Of a stretch of DNA of 64,000 nt, positions 9,346 through 18,773 are shown one piece after another. The stretch comes from Euzebya pacifica. GTDB lineage: Bacteria > Actinomycetota > Nitriliruptoria > Euzebyales > Euzebyaceae. The stretch lies in assembly GCF_003344865.1 (NCBI RefSeq), contig NZ_CP031165.1, positions 1,679,910 through 1,743,909 on the forward strand. Direction: 5' to 3'. The position numbers and the translations under genes are program-made. A model generated the notes under the pieces. The model saw only the letters and a list, made by a program, of their open reading frames with translations. It had not been told where the DNA came from and did not search any database. Each line of letters begins with the position of its first letter. Positions within the stretch are counted from its first letter, which is position 1.

Positions 9346-11661
9346 CTACCCGATCGTTGCCTCCTGGGTGGTGGCGGCGTTGCCGGCGGGATCGACCGCC
9401 AGCCAGCGGACGGTCGTGCCGTCGGGGAACGCCAGCGTCTCGCCACGCTCGCGGATGCCCGCGGCCATCCACCGGGTCGAGTCCTCCGTCGGAGTCGTGC
9501 CGTCGGTCGTGTAGTAGACGTGCGCTGGCTCCGACAGCGCGAAGGTCCAGCCCTCGCCGTCCTCGACGAGGGTCGCGGTCGGCGGCGTGTTGTCGCGGCC
9601 GTAGTCGGCGGCGATGGCCCACATCTCCGTCACGCCGCTGGCGTACTCCATGTACTCGGCTTCGGCCTGGGCCCACGACGGCTGGAAGGACCCCGAGGAC
9701 CAGGTGCGGGTCGTGGTGTTCCACACGGCACCGCCGACCTCCCAGCCGAAGGCGTAGACGTCGTGGTTGACGTACAGCTCCTCGCGGACGTTGCCGGCCG
9801 AGCTGTACAGCACGTCGGAGGACCCACCGACCTTGTCAGGCCGCACGACGGTGTCCTGGAAGACCTTGACCTGCGACAGGATCCGCTCGGCCATCTGCCA
9901 GTAGTAGGCCTCGTCGCCCAGCGGCGGCCGCGTCGGGGTCTGGCGGCCGTCGGCGATGTAGGCACCGGGCTGCCAGAACAGCTGCCCGCCGTTGGAGTGG
10001 ATGGTCATGAAGAACCGGATGTTGTCGTTGGCCTCGACGAGGTCGACGACGTTGCGGGCCTCGGGTTCGCTGAGCTCCTCGTAGCCGGCGAAGGTCGAGG
10101 ACGTGCAGGTCAGCGATGCCCCGGCGAACCCGTCGTGGACCGAGGCCACGGAGTAGGCGCGGTTGAGGTCCACACCCCAGCTGTCCCGGTAGCCGGGGTC
10201 AGCGCGTTCCTCGGGGCAGTGGTTGGTCAGGTTCTTGCGCTGCAGGTCGTAGTCGAACATCGAGTAGTGCGACCCATCGGGGTTGTTGGACGGGATCACC
10301 CAGATGTCGACGTTCTCGATGATGTCGGCGGACGTCGGGTCGGTGTCACGGTTGGCGAGCAACCGCTCGACGGCCTCCAGCGCGACCAGCGGCGGCACCC
10401 ATTCACGGGCGTGGTCCTGAGCGATGATCAGCACACCGGGCTTCGAGCCGTCGCGGTGCGCACCGATGCGGATGGCCCGGGGGGTGAAGGGGCCGCGCTC
10501 GATGTCCTTGGGTGCCGACAGGTTGTCGGTCAGGGTGACCGGGCCGGTGGGTGTGACCGTGCCGCCGTCGCCGGACGTGCGGTAGGCGTGGGCGGCGACG
10601 ACGTCACCGGCGTCGCGGTTGAGGGCCTCGATGACGTCGGCAGCGGTCGTGGTAGCAGAGGCATGGACGGTGATGTCGGTGCCGTCCACCGTTGCGGTCC
10701 CCGGGTCGGTGCCGTCGTTGGTGATGGTCACGGTGACGTCGTTGCCGCCCTCGTGGCCCCAGGCGACCGAGGAGACGACCACGGCGGAGCTGCCCGTGCC
10801 GATCGTGGCCTGGGCGTGCCGCTGGTAGCCGTTGGTCGGGTTGGGCAGCTCCACGATCTCGGCGATGTCGCTGTGCTGGGCGGCCAGCGCCTCGATGCGG
10901 TCGAACAGCTCGGTCGGGTTGCGGTAGCCGTCGACGAACCCGGACTGGTAGCCGTCGCGCTCCAGCGGGCTGTCGACCTCGTCCTCCAGCCACGTGGTGA
11001 CGGGGGCCGTGTCGGTGCCGCCCAGGGCGGAGACGACGGTGACCTCGGTCGGTTCGACCTCCACGGTCGTGAGGACGCGGTGGTACATGTACTCGCCCGA
11101 GTCGGTGAAGGCCGTCATCACCTGGGCGCCGCCGACGGGGAGGACCCCACCGTTCCAGGTCAGCAGCAGCGCCGCGCTCGCGTCGGCGAGGGTCGACTTG
11201 GCCTCCACCGACAGGAAGCCCTGGCCCTTGGTGGTGAAGTAGTCGACGCGGCCGACCGTGACCTCGTCGAGGACCATCGCCCCGCCCAGGACACTCTCGC
11301 GACGGGGGAAGTCGGCCGCGGCCGCACGGGCGTCGAGCCCCTCGCGTTCCCAGCTGAACCGGTCCTGCTCCTCGATCGGGTGCACGTCGTGAAGGGCGAG
11401 CACCGGCAGGTCGGTGTCGGCGACGACGATCTCGACCTCGAAGCCGTCCGGCACGCGTTCGACGTCGTGGGTGACGTCGAACCCGGCCTCGTTGAGGTCG
11501 TCCATCACATCGCTGCCGGGGACGTGGAACCACCGCGACTGGCGGTCGGGTGTGGCCTCGGCCGGGTTGCGGCCGTCGTCGGGCGTCGCCGCCAGCGCGG
11601 TGAGCGCAAGGACGGGGACGAGCAGGGCGGAGAGGAGCGTCAGCAGCAGGGTGCGGTTCAT
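9346..11661 (-). CDS. Secreted M14 zinc carboxypeptidase with insert and C-terminal chitobiase-like domain
   Basis: A 771-residue exported metallo-carboxypeptidase. The ATG at 11661 opens a Sec signal (MNRTLLLTLLSALLVPVLAL). Zinc motif DHAREWVPPLVALE lies near residue 417; GVDLNRAYSV, TIHSNGGQLFW and the catalytic glutamate in FGWEVGG near residue 640 follow. Upstream of the zinc site is an inserted beta-rich region (VTITNDGTDPGTATVDGT). The final 80 residues (YYTTDGTTPTEDSTRW, WLAVDPAGNAA) look like the C-terminal domain of chitobiases, often a carbohydrate-contact module. Unlike the peptidase at 3830 it has no CWB2 repeats, so it is probably released. It is divergent from the gene at 11774. 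Confidence 0.9.
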   Translation of the reverse strand: MNRTLLLTLLSALLVPVLALTALAATPDDGRNPAEATPDRQSRWFHVPGSDVMDDLNEAGFDVTHDVERVPDGFEVEIVVADTDLPVLALHDVHPIEEQDRFSWEREGLDARAAAADFPRRESVLGGAMVLDEVTVGRVDYFTTKGQGFLSVEAKSTLADASAALLLTWNGGVLPVGGAQVMTAFTDSGEYMYHRVLTTVEVEPTEVTVVSALGGTDTAPVTTWLEDEVDSPLERDGYQSGFVDGYRNPTELFDRIEALAAQHSDIAEIVELPNPTNGYQRHAQATIGTGSSAVVVSSVAWGHEGGNDVTVTITNDGTDPGTATVDGTDITVHASATTTAADVIEALNRDAGDVVAAHAYRTSGDGGTVTPTGPVTLTDNLSAPKDIERGPFTPRAIRIGAHRDGSKPGVLIIAQDHAREWVPPLVALEAVERLLANRDTDPTSADIIENVDIWVIPSNNPDGSHYSMFDYDLQRKNLTNHCPEERADPGYRDSWGVDLNRAYSVASVHDGFAGASLTCTSSTFAGYEELSEPEARNVVDLVEANDNIRFFMTIHSNGGQLFWQPGAYIADGRQTPTRPPLGDEAYYWQMAERILSQVKVFQDTVVRPDKVGGSSDVLYSSAGNVREELYVNHDVYAFGWEVGGAVWNTTTRTWSSGSFQPSWAQAEAEYMEYASGVTEMWAIAADYGRDNTPPTATLVEDGEGWTFALSEPAHVYYTTDGTTPTEDSTRWMAAGIRERGETLAFPDGTTVRWLAVDPAGNAATTQEATIG

Positions 11662-11773
11662 CGTCGCGGGGCTTCGACGCTGCCGTGCCGGTCTCCTGCA
11701 TCGTTCGTCGGGGAGGAACTTCGACGCCGACGTCGAATACAGGGGTGACGCACACCCGAGCCGGAGCCCGACC

Positions 11774-13264
11774 ATGCTGCAATCCCGTACCCGTTTCCTG
11801 ATGGCCCTCTGCCTCGTCGTGGGGCTGCTGGCCGCCACGGTGCCGGCCGGCGCGCTGCCGCTGATCCCCACCGAGGTGCCGTGGCTTGTCAAGAGCGACA
11901 ACGTGGCGTGGCACGGCAACGTCCCCGTGGACTACGCGGGTGTCGGTGGCCGGGTTGTCGACCACGCCAACGGCGGCACGTACTTCTACCTCAACGGTGG
12001 CCGCGGGGTCACGGTGTACGACATCGCCGACCCCCTGACGCCGATCCCCGTCGGCGTGCTCGAGTTCGCCTCCTCCCAGGGCGAGAACTTCGTCGTCTCC
12101 GAGGACGGCACCCGAGGGGTCCTGGCCGCAGACGGCTTCCTGCCGTTCCTGCCCAACTACGCCACCACCGGCGTGCACGTCATCGACTTCTCCGACCCGA
12201 CCGACCCGAACCTCATCGCCACGACCAACAGCTTGGTCGCCGGTCGCGGCACCGGACTCGGCACCAGCGAGCACACGGTCATGTGCCCGGACGTCGAGTG
12301 CATGTACGCCTACGGGTCGTCCACCGGCAACATCTACGACCTGACCGACGCCGAGAACGGGGTCATCACCGTCCTGGAGAAGAAGTGGAACGTCGGCCTC
12401 GACGGCACGGCGGTCGGTGGCCGTCACGCCCTCAACCGTGATGCGTCCGGCCTCGTGATCGCCGACTCCAAGCCCCGCGTGGTGCTGGCCGTCTCGTCGG
12501 ACTGGCACCCGCTGGCCAGCCCGGCCAACCCCATTCCGCTGGCCCAGGGCGGCGCGGCGGACGTCGACGCCGGCAACGTCAGCCACAACAACATGCGCAC
12601 CCTGGCCGAGGAATGGACGGCCCGTGACGTCGCCGATCCGTCCGACGCGATCGTGACGCAGACCGTCGACGTCATCGACGAGCGTTCCACCAGCCTGGTC
12701 GACGAGCGCCCGGTCCTGCGTCCCGGCGAGCTGATGATCGGCACGTCGGAGTCCAACATCAACCCGCGCTGCAGCGGCTCCAACGGGGGCATCTCCACCT
12801 GGTCGATCGCCAACTTCGACCAGGGCAGGGACATCCAGCAGCTGGAGTACTTCGCCCCGTTCAACGGCACCTACGTCGACAACGGTGCCCCGGCGGCGCA
12901 GTGGGCGGGCTGCTCCGCGCACTGGTTCGACGTGACCGATGACCTCTACGTCGCGGCGGCTTGGTACGAGCACGGCACGCGGTTCTTCCACATCGGCGCC
13001 GAGACCGGCACCATCGAGGAGGTCGGGTACTTCCAGTCCGTCAACGGCATCTCCGCCTCCAGCTACTGGGTCACCGACGAGGTCGTCTACACCGTCGACG
13101 GCGTGCGTGGCCTCGACATCCTCGTGTTCGACCGCGACGCCGATGCCCGGCCGTCGACCGCTGACCTGGCCGACAGCTGGATCGTGACGGCCAACGCCGC
13201 TGGCGAGACGTTCGAGCTCGCCCAGCAGTGGCGGACCTACTGCCGCCTCGCCGTCACCGACTGA
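11774..13264 (+). CDS. Secreted beta-propeller-like protein with LVIVD-type repeats
   Basis: A 496-residue exported protein of unknown role. The ATG at 11774 has GGAG seven bases upstream and a Sec signal (RFLMALCLVVGLLAATV). Repeats of the kind GVTVYDIADPLTPIPVGVLE, GVHVIDFSDPTDPNLIAT and RGLDILVFDRD match the LVIVD repeat that builds beta-propeller surfaces in secreted bacterial proteins. Cysteine pairs (MCPDVECMYAYG) suggest disulfides. It is divergent from the M14 peptidase at 11661. Its last 28 bases overlap the 3' end of the convergent SARP gene, an unusual arrangement. Confidence 0.75.
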   Translation: MLQSRTRFLMALCLVVGLLAATVPAGALPLIPTEVPWLVKSDNVAWHGNVPVDYAGVGGRVVDHANGGTYFYLNGGRGVTVYDIADPLTPIPVGVLEFASSQGENFVVSEDGTRGVLAADGFLPFLPNYATTGVHVIDFSDPTDPNLIATTNSLVAGRGTGLGTSEHTVMCPDVECMYAYGSSTGNIYDLTDAENGVITVLEKKWNVGLDGTAVGGRHALNRDASGLVIADSKPRVVLAVSSDWHPLASPANPIPLAQGGAADVDAGNVSHNNMRTLAEEWTARDVADPSDAIVTQTVDVIDERSTSLVDERPVLRPGELMIGTSESNINPRCSGSNGGISTWSIANFDQGRDIQQLEYFAPFNGTYVDNGAPAAQWAGCSAHWFDVTDDLYVAAAWYEHGTRFFHIGAETGTIEEVGYFQSVNGISASSYWVTDEVVYTVDGVRGLDILVFDRDADARPSTADLADSWIVTANAAGETFELAQQWRTYCRLAVTD

Positions 13265-16113
13265 CGACCCACCGACTGACGACCGACGGTCCCGACCGCG
13301 GCGTCGGCGAGGGACGCGCGCATCTGCTGCAGCGCCCTCGTGCCGTCGCCGTCGTGCGGGTCGACGTCGCCGATGCGGTCGGCCGCGTCCCCGATGAGCG
13401 CGGCCCGTGCCATCTCGCCGAACTCCCCGACGGTGTCGAGATAGGCGAGCGCCGGGGCTGCCTCCTGGATGCGGCCCACGTCCACCATCAGGTTGATGAA
13501 CGCCACGGCGACGAGCCGGGCGACATCGACCGTGCCCATCGCCAGCACGTCGTCGACGTGTTCGAGCAGCAGCCGTCGCGCACGTTCGTGATCGCCGCGC
13601 GAGCACAACGCCTCGACCTCCGCCGGGCGGGACACGGCGTAGGTCCCCGGCGGGACCTCGATGTCAGCTGCCTCGAGGAACCATGACCGCGCGTCGTCGA
13701 CGTCGCCGCGCAGCTGCTGGCTGTAGCCGAGGAACGCAAGGCTGAAGTAGTGGAGGGTCGGCGGTCCCTCGGCCGCGTACCGCTCGACCCAGGTGCGGAA
13801 GCGGGCAACGGCTTCGTCGAGCCGACCCGTGGTCATCAGGCCCGAACCGACCGCGTTCATCTCCATCAGGTGCGCCGCGTGATGGTCCCCGCGCTGCTGC
13901 AGCCACGCCACGGCCCCGGGCCCCGCGTGGAGGAGGGCCTCACCGTCCTCGTACAGGTACCAGCGGCACGCCTGCACCAACGGGTGTCCCTCGTGGCCGT
14001 ACCGCTCGACCAGGGCGTCGAACGCCGATCGGTTGCCCGACTGCATGTGGCGATGCAGCGCCCACGTCAGCCAGAACACGACGTCGTCCTCGTCCGTCGG
14101 CGCGGCCGCCAGGATCCGTTCGGCCCAGGCGCCGATCTCGCCGTGGCGGCGCAGGCTGACCTCCGCGACGAGGGGGCGCACGAGGTCCCCGGCAAGGCGG
14201 GCGTCACCGGCGTTCACCGCCCGGTCGACCGCGGCTCGCACGTTGGGCCAGATCTCGTTGAGTCGCCGCACCCCCGCCGCCTCGTCCGGGCCGGCGAGCA
14301 GGGCCCCCACGCGCGCCGTCTCGCCACGGACCCACTCGGCGTGGCGGGCCCCGGCCTCGTCCGTCTCGCCGACCTCGGCGAGGCGGGCGGCGGCGAACTG
14401 CCGAAGCGTTTCCAGCAGCCGGAAGCGACGTCCCGTCGGGGATTGGACCAGCGCAACCATCGATCGCTCGACGAGGTCGCCGAGCAGCCGGTCGACATCG
14501 ATCGCATCGAGGCCGTCGCCGGTGCCGACCGCCTCCGCGGCGGCGAGGTCGAAGGGTCCGATGAACGCGGAGAGCCGGCCGAACAGTCGCTGCTCGTCGG
14601 GCTCGAGGAGGTCGTGGGACCAGGCCACGGCGGCCTCCAGCGTCGCCTGCCGCTGCGGTCGGTCGCCCCGGTCAGCGAGCAGGCGTAGGCGGTCGCCGAG
14701 CCGGTCGAGCAGCTGCGACGGCGTCAGGCTGCGGGTGCGCGCCGCCGCGAGCTCGATCGCGAGCGGCACGCCGTCCAGCTGTCGGCACACCTCCTCGACG
14801 GTGTCCCGCTCGGCCTCGAGGTCGAGGTCCGGGGCCACGGCTCGGGCGCGCTGGACGAACAGGTCGGCGCCGTCCTCGGCCGGGTCGAGGGGTTCGACGG
14901 GATGCAGGTGCTCGCGCACCGCACCGAGCCGTTCGCGCGAGGTCGCGAGCAGGCGGGTCGTCGACGTGCCCGCGCCGAACGCGTTGACCAGCGGCGAGGC
15001 GCCTGACAGCACGTGCTCGCAGTTGTCGAGGACCACGAGCGTGGGCCGGGCAGCCACGGCCGACACGATCGCGGCCTGCAGGTCACCATCGGCGGGCTCG
15101 GTCACCCCCAGGGTCTTGGCCACGGCGTCGACGACCTCCTCCGGGCTCGACACCTGGTCGAGCTCGACCATGGCGACGCGGCCGCCGTGGGCGTCCTGCC
15201 ACGCACGGGCGACGGTGACGGCAAGGCTCGTCTTGCCGATCCCGCCCGGCCCCAGCAGGGTGACGAGCGTCGCGGTGCGCAACGCCGCGAGCACCACTTC
15301 GACGTCGGTGTCGCGGCCGACGAGATCCGGGACGGCGGGCAGGTGGTCCTGGCCCTCCGGCGCTGCCGCCGGGGTGCGCCGAACGGCTGCCACCGCCGGC
15401 GCGACCTCTCCCGCGAGGATCTGCGCCTCGAGCTGCCGAAGTCGTTCGCCCGGGTCGATCCCGAGGCCGTCGACGAGGTGGACACGGGCGCGTTGGAAGG
15501 CTGCCAGCGCATCTGCTTGCCGATCGCTCCGCGCCAGCGCGAGCATCAGCGCCGCCCACAGGCCCTCGCGGAACGGATGGATCTCCGTGAGCTCGGTCAG
15601 CGTCCCGACGGCGGTCCGGGGATCGTCGTCTGCGAGACGGGTCAGCTGCTGCTCCGTCGCGTCGAGCCACCGTTCCTGCAGTCCGTCGACGGCGGGCTGC
15701 AGCCCGGCGGGCTCCAGCCCTGCGAGTGGTGGCCCGGCCCACAACGCCAGCGCGCCGGCCGCGTCGCCATCGGCCGCGAGCTGGATGAAGCGCGTGACGT
15801 CCACGTCCACGGTGGGCTCGAGCCGGTAGGCCGCGCCGACCCTGGCGATCGCGTCGGCGCCGAGGGCCTTGCGCAGCGTGGACACGTATCCCTGGAGGAT
15901 CTTGGGAGCAGTGCCCGGCGGCTCCTCACCCCAGACCAGGTCGACCAGTCGTGACACGGTGACCGGGTTGCCGTGGTCGAGCGACAGCGCCGCGAGGACC
16001 AGCCGGCACTTGGGCGGCCCGACGTCCAGCGCCGTCCCGTCGACATCCACCGCCCGGACCCCGCCGAGCAGTCGGACCTGTGTCCCTCGCGGGGTCTCGT
16101 GCGCCGGATCCAT
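13237..16113 (-). CDS. SARP/AfsR-type transcriptional activator with NTPase domain
   Basis: Large cytoplasmic regulator of 958 residues. Residues 10-95 form an OmpR-like winged helix (VRLLGGVRAVDVDGTAL), residues 100-245 a bacterial transcriptional activation domain (FREGLWAALMLALARSDR), then an NB-ARC/STAND ATPase with P-loop LLGPGGIGKTSL near residue 290 and VVLDNCEHV as Walker B, and a C-terminal helical TPR-like region. Such proteins switch on neighbouring gene clusters when the sensor part is triggered. It is divergent from the DUF4386-ABC operon at 16279, its likely target. The C-terminus contains VGRQSVGRQS from a 15-bp tandem duplication and overlaps the convergent gene. Confidence 0.9.
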   Translation of the reverse strand: MDPAHETPRGTQVRLLGGVRAVDVDGTALDVGPPKCRLVLAALSLDHGNPVTVSRLVDLVWGEEPPGTAPKILQGYVSTLRKALGADAIARVGAAYRLEPTVDVDVTRFIQLAADGDAAGALALWAGPPLAGLEPAGLQPAVDGLQERWLDATEQQLTRLADDDPRTAVGTLTELTEIHPFREGLWAALMLALARSDRQADALAAFQRARVHLVDGLGIDPGERLRQLEAQILAGEVAPAVAAVRRTPAAAPEGQDHLPAVPDLVGRDTDVEVVLAALRTATLVTLLGPGGIGKTSLAVTVARAWQDAHGGRVAMVELDQVSSPEEVVDAVAKTLGVTEPADGDLQAAIVSAVAARPTLVVLDNCEHVLSGASPLVNAFGAGTSTTRLLATSRERLGAVREHLHPVEPLDPAEDGADLFVQRARAVAPDLDLEAERDTVEEVCRQLDGVPLAIELAAARTRSLTPSQLLDRLGDRLRLLADRGDRPQRQATLEAAVAWSHDLLEPDEQRLFGRLSAFIGPFDLAAAEAVGTGDGLDAIDVDRLLGDLVERSMVALVQSPTGRRFRLLETLRQFAAARLAEVGETDEAGARHAEWVRGETARVGALLAGPDEAAGVRRLNEIWPNVRAAVDRAVNAGDARLAGDLVRPLVAEVSLRRHGEIGAWAERILAAAPTDEDDVVFWLTWALHRHMQSGNRSAFDALVERYGHEGHPLVQACRWYLYEDGEALLHAGPGAVAWLQQRGDHHAAHLMEMNAVGSGLMTTGRLDEAVARFRTWVERYAAEGPPTLHYFSLAFLGYSQQLRGDVDDARSWFLEAADIEVPPGTYAVSRPAEVEALCSRGDHERARRLLLEHVDDVLAMGTVDVARLVAVAFINLMVDVGRIQEAAPALAYLDTVGEFGEMARAALIGDAADRIGDVDPHDGDGTRALQQMRASLADAAVGTVGRQSVGRQSVTARRQ
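13255..13283. repeat. 15-bp-period tandem duplication at overlapping 3' ends
   Basis: CACCGACTGACGAC occurs at 13255-13268 and 13270-13283. It contains the stop of the upstream plus-strand gene and encodes the doubled VGRQS near the C-terminus of the minus-strand SARP regulator. It may have created the 28-base convergent overlap. Confidence 0.7.
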
Positions 16114-16278
16114 GGCACCAAGCGTGACATGTCCGTCGGGCGTGCACCCACGTGGACCGGATCTGGACCGGCCCCTCGACCAGCCGTGCACCGGCCGTGC
16201 ACCGCTCGTGCACCGCCTCGTCGCACGGTTCGCATCACCGCAGGACCACCCCGCCCCACAACCAGGAGGAGCGCTGCC

Positions 16279-17034
16279 ATGACCACCACCCTCGACGTCC
16301 GAGCCATCGACGATCGCACGACCGCCCCACCGCATCGACCCCAACGGCTTGCCCGCCTCGCGGGGCTCCTCTACCTGCTCGTGCTGGTGGCGGGAGCGCC
16401 GCCGGAGCTCCTTGTCCGCGTCCCCATCGCCGCGGAGGAGGGCACGAGCGCCATCGCTGCGGCCATCCGCGACGGTGCCGACCTGTTCCGGCTCGCCGCG
16501 CTGAGTGACCTGGTCAACATCGTCGCGTTCCTCGGCGTCGCGCTGGTGCTGTACGGCCTGCTCCGCAGCGTCCACGCCGGCGCTGCTCGGGCCATGCTCG
16601 CCTTCAACGCCGTCTCGGTGGCGATCATGGCGCTGAACACCGTCAACCACCTCGCCGCCTGGTGGTTCGCCACGAACGCCGACCTGGCCGCATCGCTGGG
16701 CAGCGAAACCGCAGACGGGCTCGCCGCGACGTTCCTCGAGCTGCACGGCATCGGGTTCTCGATCGCGGAGGTCTTCTTCGGCCTGTGGCTGTTCCCCCTC
16801 GGCTGGATGCTGTGGCGAACCCGTGCCGTCCCACGGCCGATCGCCGGCCTGCTGATGATCGGCACTGTCGGCTATCTCGCGAACTCCGCCGCCACGTTCC
16901 TGTCGCCGGACCTCAGCCACGCGCTGACCCCGCTGTTCACGACCCCGCCCGCCCTGGCCGAGATCGCGCTGCTGCTGTGGCTGCTGGTGAAGGGCCTCGC
17001 GCTGCCGCGCACCACCACGAAGGTGGCCGCCTGA
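16279..17034 (+). CDS. DUF4386-family membrane protein
   Basis: A 251-residue integral membrane protein, about six to seven hydrophobic segments (for example LLYLLVLVAGAPPELL, VNIVAFLGVALVLYGLL, LTPLFTTPPALAEIALLLWLL). The pattern RLARLAGLLYLL, a conserved long second loop and GLWLFPLGWMLWRT match DUF4386, whose function is not known. AGGAGG-like sequence lies nine bases before the ATG. It is first in a three-gene operon: its stop overlaps the ATG of the ABC ATPase (ATGA), so it may be an accessory part of the exporter. It is divergent from the SARP regulator. Confidence 0.8.
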   Translation: MTTTLDVRAIDDRTTAPPHRPQRLARLAGLLYLLVLVAGAPPELLVRVPIAAEEGTSAIAAAIRDGADLFRLAALSDLVNIVAFLGVALVLYGLLRSVHAGAARAMLAFNAVSVAIMALNTVNHLAAWWFATNADLAASLGSETADGLAATFLELHGIGFSIAEVFFGLWLFPLGWMLWRTRAVPRPIAGLLMIGTVGYLANSAATFLSPDLSHALTPLFTTPPALAEIALLLWLLVKGLALPRTTTKVAA

Positions 17035-17978
17035 TGAAGGCCGACCCCGCCATCACCGTCACCGGCCTCGTGAAGCGCTACGACAGCCGGGCCGTGGTCG
17101 ACGAGGTGTCCCTCACCGTCGAGCAGGGCGAGATCTTCGCCATCGTGGGCCCCAACGGCGCCGGCAAGAGCACGACGATCGAGACGATCGCGGGGCTGCG
17201 CACCCCCGACGCCGGGACGGTTCGCGTCTTCGGGCACGACCCGATCGGGGACCGGACCGCGGTTCGCGGGCTGCTCGGCGTCCAGCTCCAGGAGAGCAGC
17301 TTCCAGGACAAGCTGACCGCTCGCGAGATCGTCGACACCTACGCGGGGCTGTATCAAGACCCGCTGGACAGCGGCGAGCTGCTGGACCGTCTGGGCCTCG
17401 GCCCCTCCGCCGGTACTCGCTACGCCAAGCTGTCCGGCGGGCAGCAGCAGCGCGTGTCGATCGCGGTCGCCCTGGTGGGGCGGCCGCGGGTGGTCATCCT
17501 CGACGAGCTGACCACGGGCCTGGACCCGCAGTCGCGCCGCGAGACGTGGGGCCTCGTCGAGGACCTCCGCGACGACGACGTCACCGTGCTGCTGGTCACG
17601 CACTTCATGGAGGAGGCCGAGCGCCTCGCCGATCACGTCGCCCTGATCGACCGTGGCCGCGTCGTTGCAAGCGACACTCCCGCCGGGCTCATCGGCGACG
17701 CCGGCCTGGCGCAGCAGCTGCGGTTCACCACCGCCGCGGCGCTGGACGAGGACTGGATCCTCCGACTGCCGGAGGTCTCCGCAGTCGCTCGCGACCGGCA
17801 CGAGTTCGTCGTCACCGGTGACGAACGGATGCTCTTCTCGGTCGTGTCGCTGCTCGGGGCGCACGACATCGTCCCCGATCGCCTGCAGGTCGACCAGCCG
17901 ACGCTGGACGACGCCTTCGTGGCCATCACCGGCCGCCTGCTCGACACCGACCACACCACCCTGGAGGCAGCCCGATGA
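17034..17978 (+). CDS. ABC transporter ATP-binding protein (DrrA/CcmA-like)
   Basis: Cytoplasmic ATPase that should power the membrane partner encoded next. The 314-residue protein has Walker A GPNGAGKSTT near residue 42, Q-loop LQESSFQD, signature LSGGQQQRVS, Walker B RVVILDELTTGLD and the H-loop VTHFME. The length and a C-terminal extension of about 90 residues ending PTLDDAFVAITGR match drug and lipid exporters of the DrrA type. It overlaps the genes on both sides by ATGA, so translation is coupled. Substrate is unknown; export of an antibiotic, lipid or polymer is possible given the adjacent SARP activator. Confidence 0.93.
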   Translation: MKADPAITVTGLVKRYDSRAVVDEVSLTVEQGEIFAIVGPNGAGKSTTIETIAGLRTPDAGTVRVFGHDPIGDRTAVRGLLGVQLQESSFQDKLTAREIVDTYAGLYQDPLDSGELLDRLGLGPSAGTRYAKLSGGQQQRVSIAVALVGRPRVVILDELTTGLDPQSRRETWGLVEDLRDDDVTVLLVTHFMEEAERLADHVALIDRGRVVASDTPAGLIGDAGLAQQLRFTTAAALDEDWILRLPEVSAVARDRHEFVVTGDERMLFSVVSLLGAHDIVPDRLQVDQPTLDDAFVAITGRLLDTDHTTLEAAR

Positions 17979-18718
17979 ACGCGTTCGCGACACTCAGCCG
18001 CACCCAGGCCAAGGTCTTCCTCCGCGAACCCGTCGTGGTGGCCTTCGGCCTCGTCTTCCCCGCCGTCCTGCTGCTGCTCATCGGCAACGTGTTCCCCGGC
18101 GCCACCGAGGTCAACGCCCAGCTCGGCAACCGGAGCCTAGTCGAGATCTACGCCCCCGCGACCGCCGTCATGGCCCTGCTCACCCTCGGCATCGCGATGC
18201 TGCCGCAGGCCCTTGGCCTCGATCGGGAGCGCGGCATCCTCCGCCGGATGTCGGCGAGGCCGGCCCACCCCCGGCTGCTGGTCGCCGCACACCTCGTGGT
18301 GCAGGCCGTCGCCGTCACGCTCGCCACGCTGGCCGCGGTGCTGGTCGGTGCCCTCGCCTTCGCGCTGCCGTTGCCCCAGCACCCGGTCTGGTTCGTCGTG
18401 GCCTTCGCCCTGTCGACCGCGGCGCTGCTGGCCGTCGGCGTCCTGATCGGGGCGCTCGTCCCCACCGCGCAGGCGGGCGTTGGGACCGGGATGCTCGTGT
18501 ACTTCCCGATGCTGTTCTTCGCGGGCATCTACCTGCCGCTGGAGGTCATGCCGGAGGGCCTGCGGACCGTCAGCAGCTGGACGCCGGCAGGGGCGGCCGT
18601 GGACGCCCTCGGCGACGCGTGGGCAGGTACCCCACCCTCGGTCACCAGCCTGCTGGTGCTGGTCATCTCGGCGGTCGTGGCTGGGGGACTCGCAACGCGC
18701 TCCTTCCGCTGGGAGTGA
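17975..18718 (+). CDS. ABC-2 type transporter permease
   Basis: A 247-residue integral membrane permease with six hydrophobic segments (VVVAFGLVFPAVLLLLIG, AVMALLTLGIAMLPQ, VVAFALSTAALLAVGVLIGA, LVVISAVVAGGL among them) of the ABC-2/DrrB type. It pairs with the ATPase encoded just upstream, which it overlaps by four bases. A mid-protein PMLFFAGIYLPLEVMP segment is typical of the family. As the last gene of the operon it is followed by a GC-rich inverted repeat (ACCGACC/GGTCGGT, 18735-18762) that may terminate transcription. Confidence 0.92.
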   Translation: MNAFATLSRTQAKVFLREPVVVAFGLVFPAVLLLLIGNVFPGATEVNAQLGNRSLVEIYAPATAVMALLTLGIAMLPQALGLDRERGILRRMSARPAHPRLLVAAHLVVQAVAVTLATLAAVLVGALAFALPLPQHPVWFVVAFALSTAALLAVGVLIGALVPTAQAGVGTGMLVYFPMLFFAGIYLPLEVMPEGLRTVSSWTPAGAAVDALGDAWAGTPPSVTSLLVLVISAVVAGGLATRSFRWE

Positions 18719-18761
18719 GCGCGACGGGCATCGCACCGACCGGAGGGTCGCTGGCGGTCGG

Positions 18762-18767
18762 TATTCT
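18762..18767 (+). promoter_or_regulatory. Candidate -10 box (TATTCT), leaderless start
   Basis: TATTCT ends exactly six bases before the GTG at 18774, placing the transcript start at or next to the start codon. The gene has no ribosome-binding site, which supports a leaderless mRNA. Confidence 0.5.
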
Positions 18768-18773
18768 CGCCCC

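Noticed and set aside
9520-11748. 742-residue open frame on the plus strand
   Set aside because: Antisense to the well-supported M14 peptidase at 9346-11661; typical high-GC shadow frame.
10604-13606. 1000-residue open frame on the minus strand
   Set aside because: Crosses the divergent promoter and reads two real genes out of frame or antisense; no motif.
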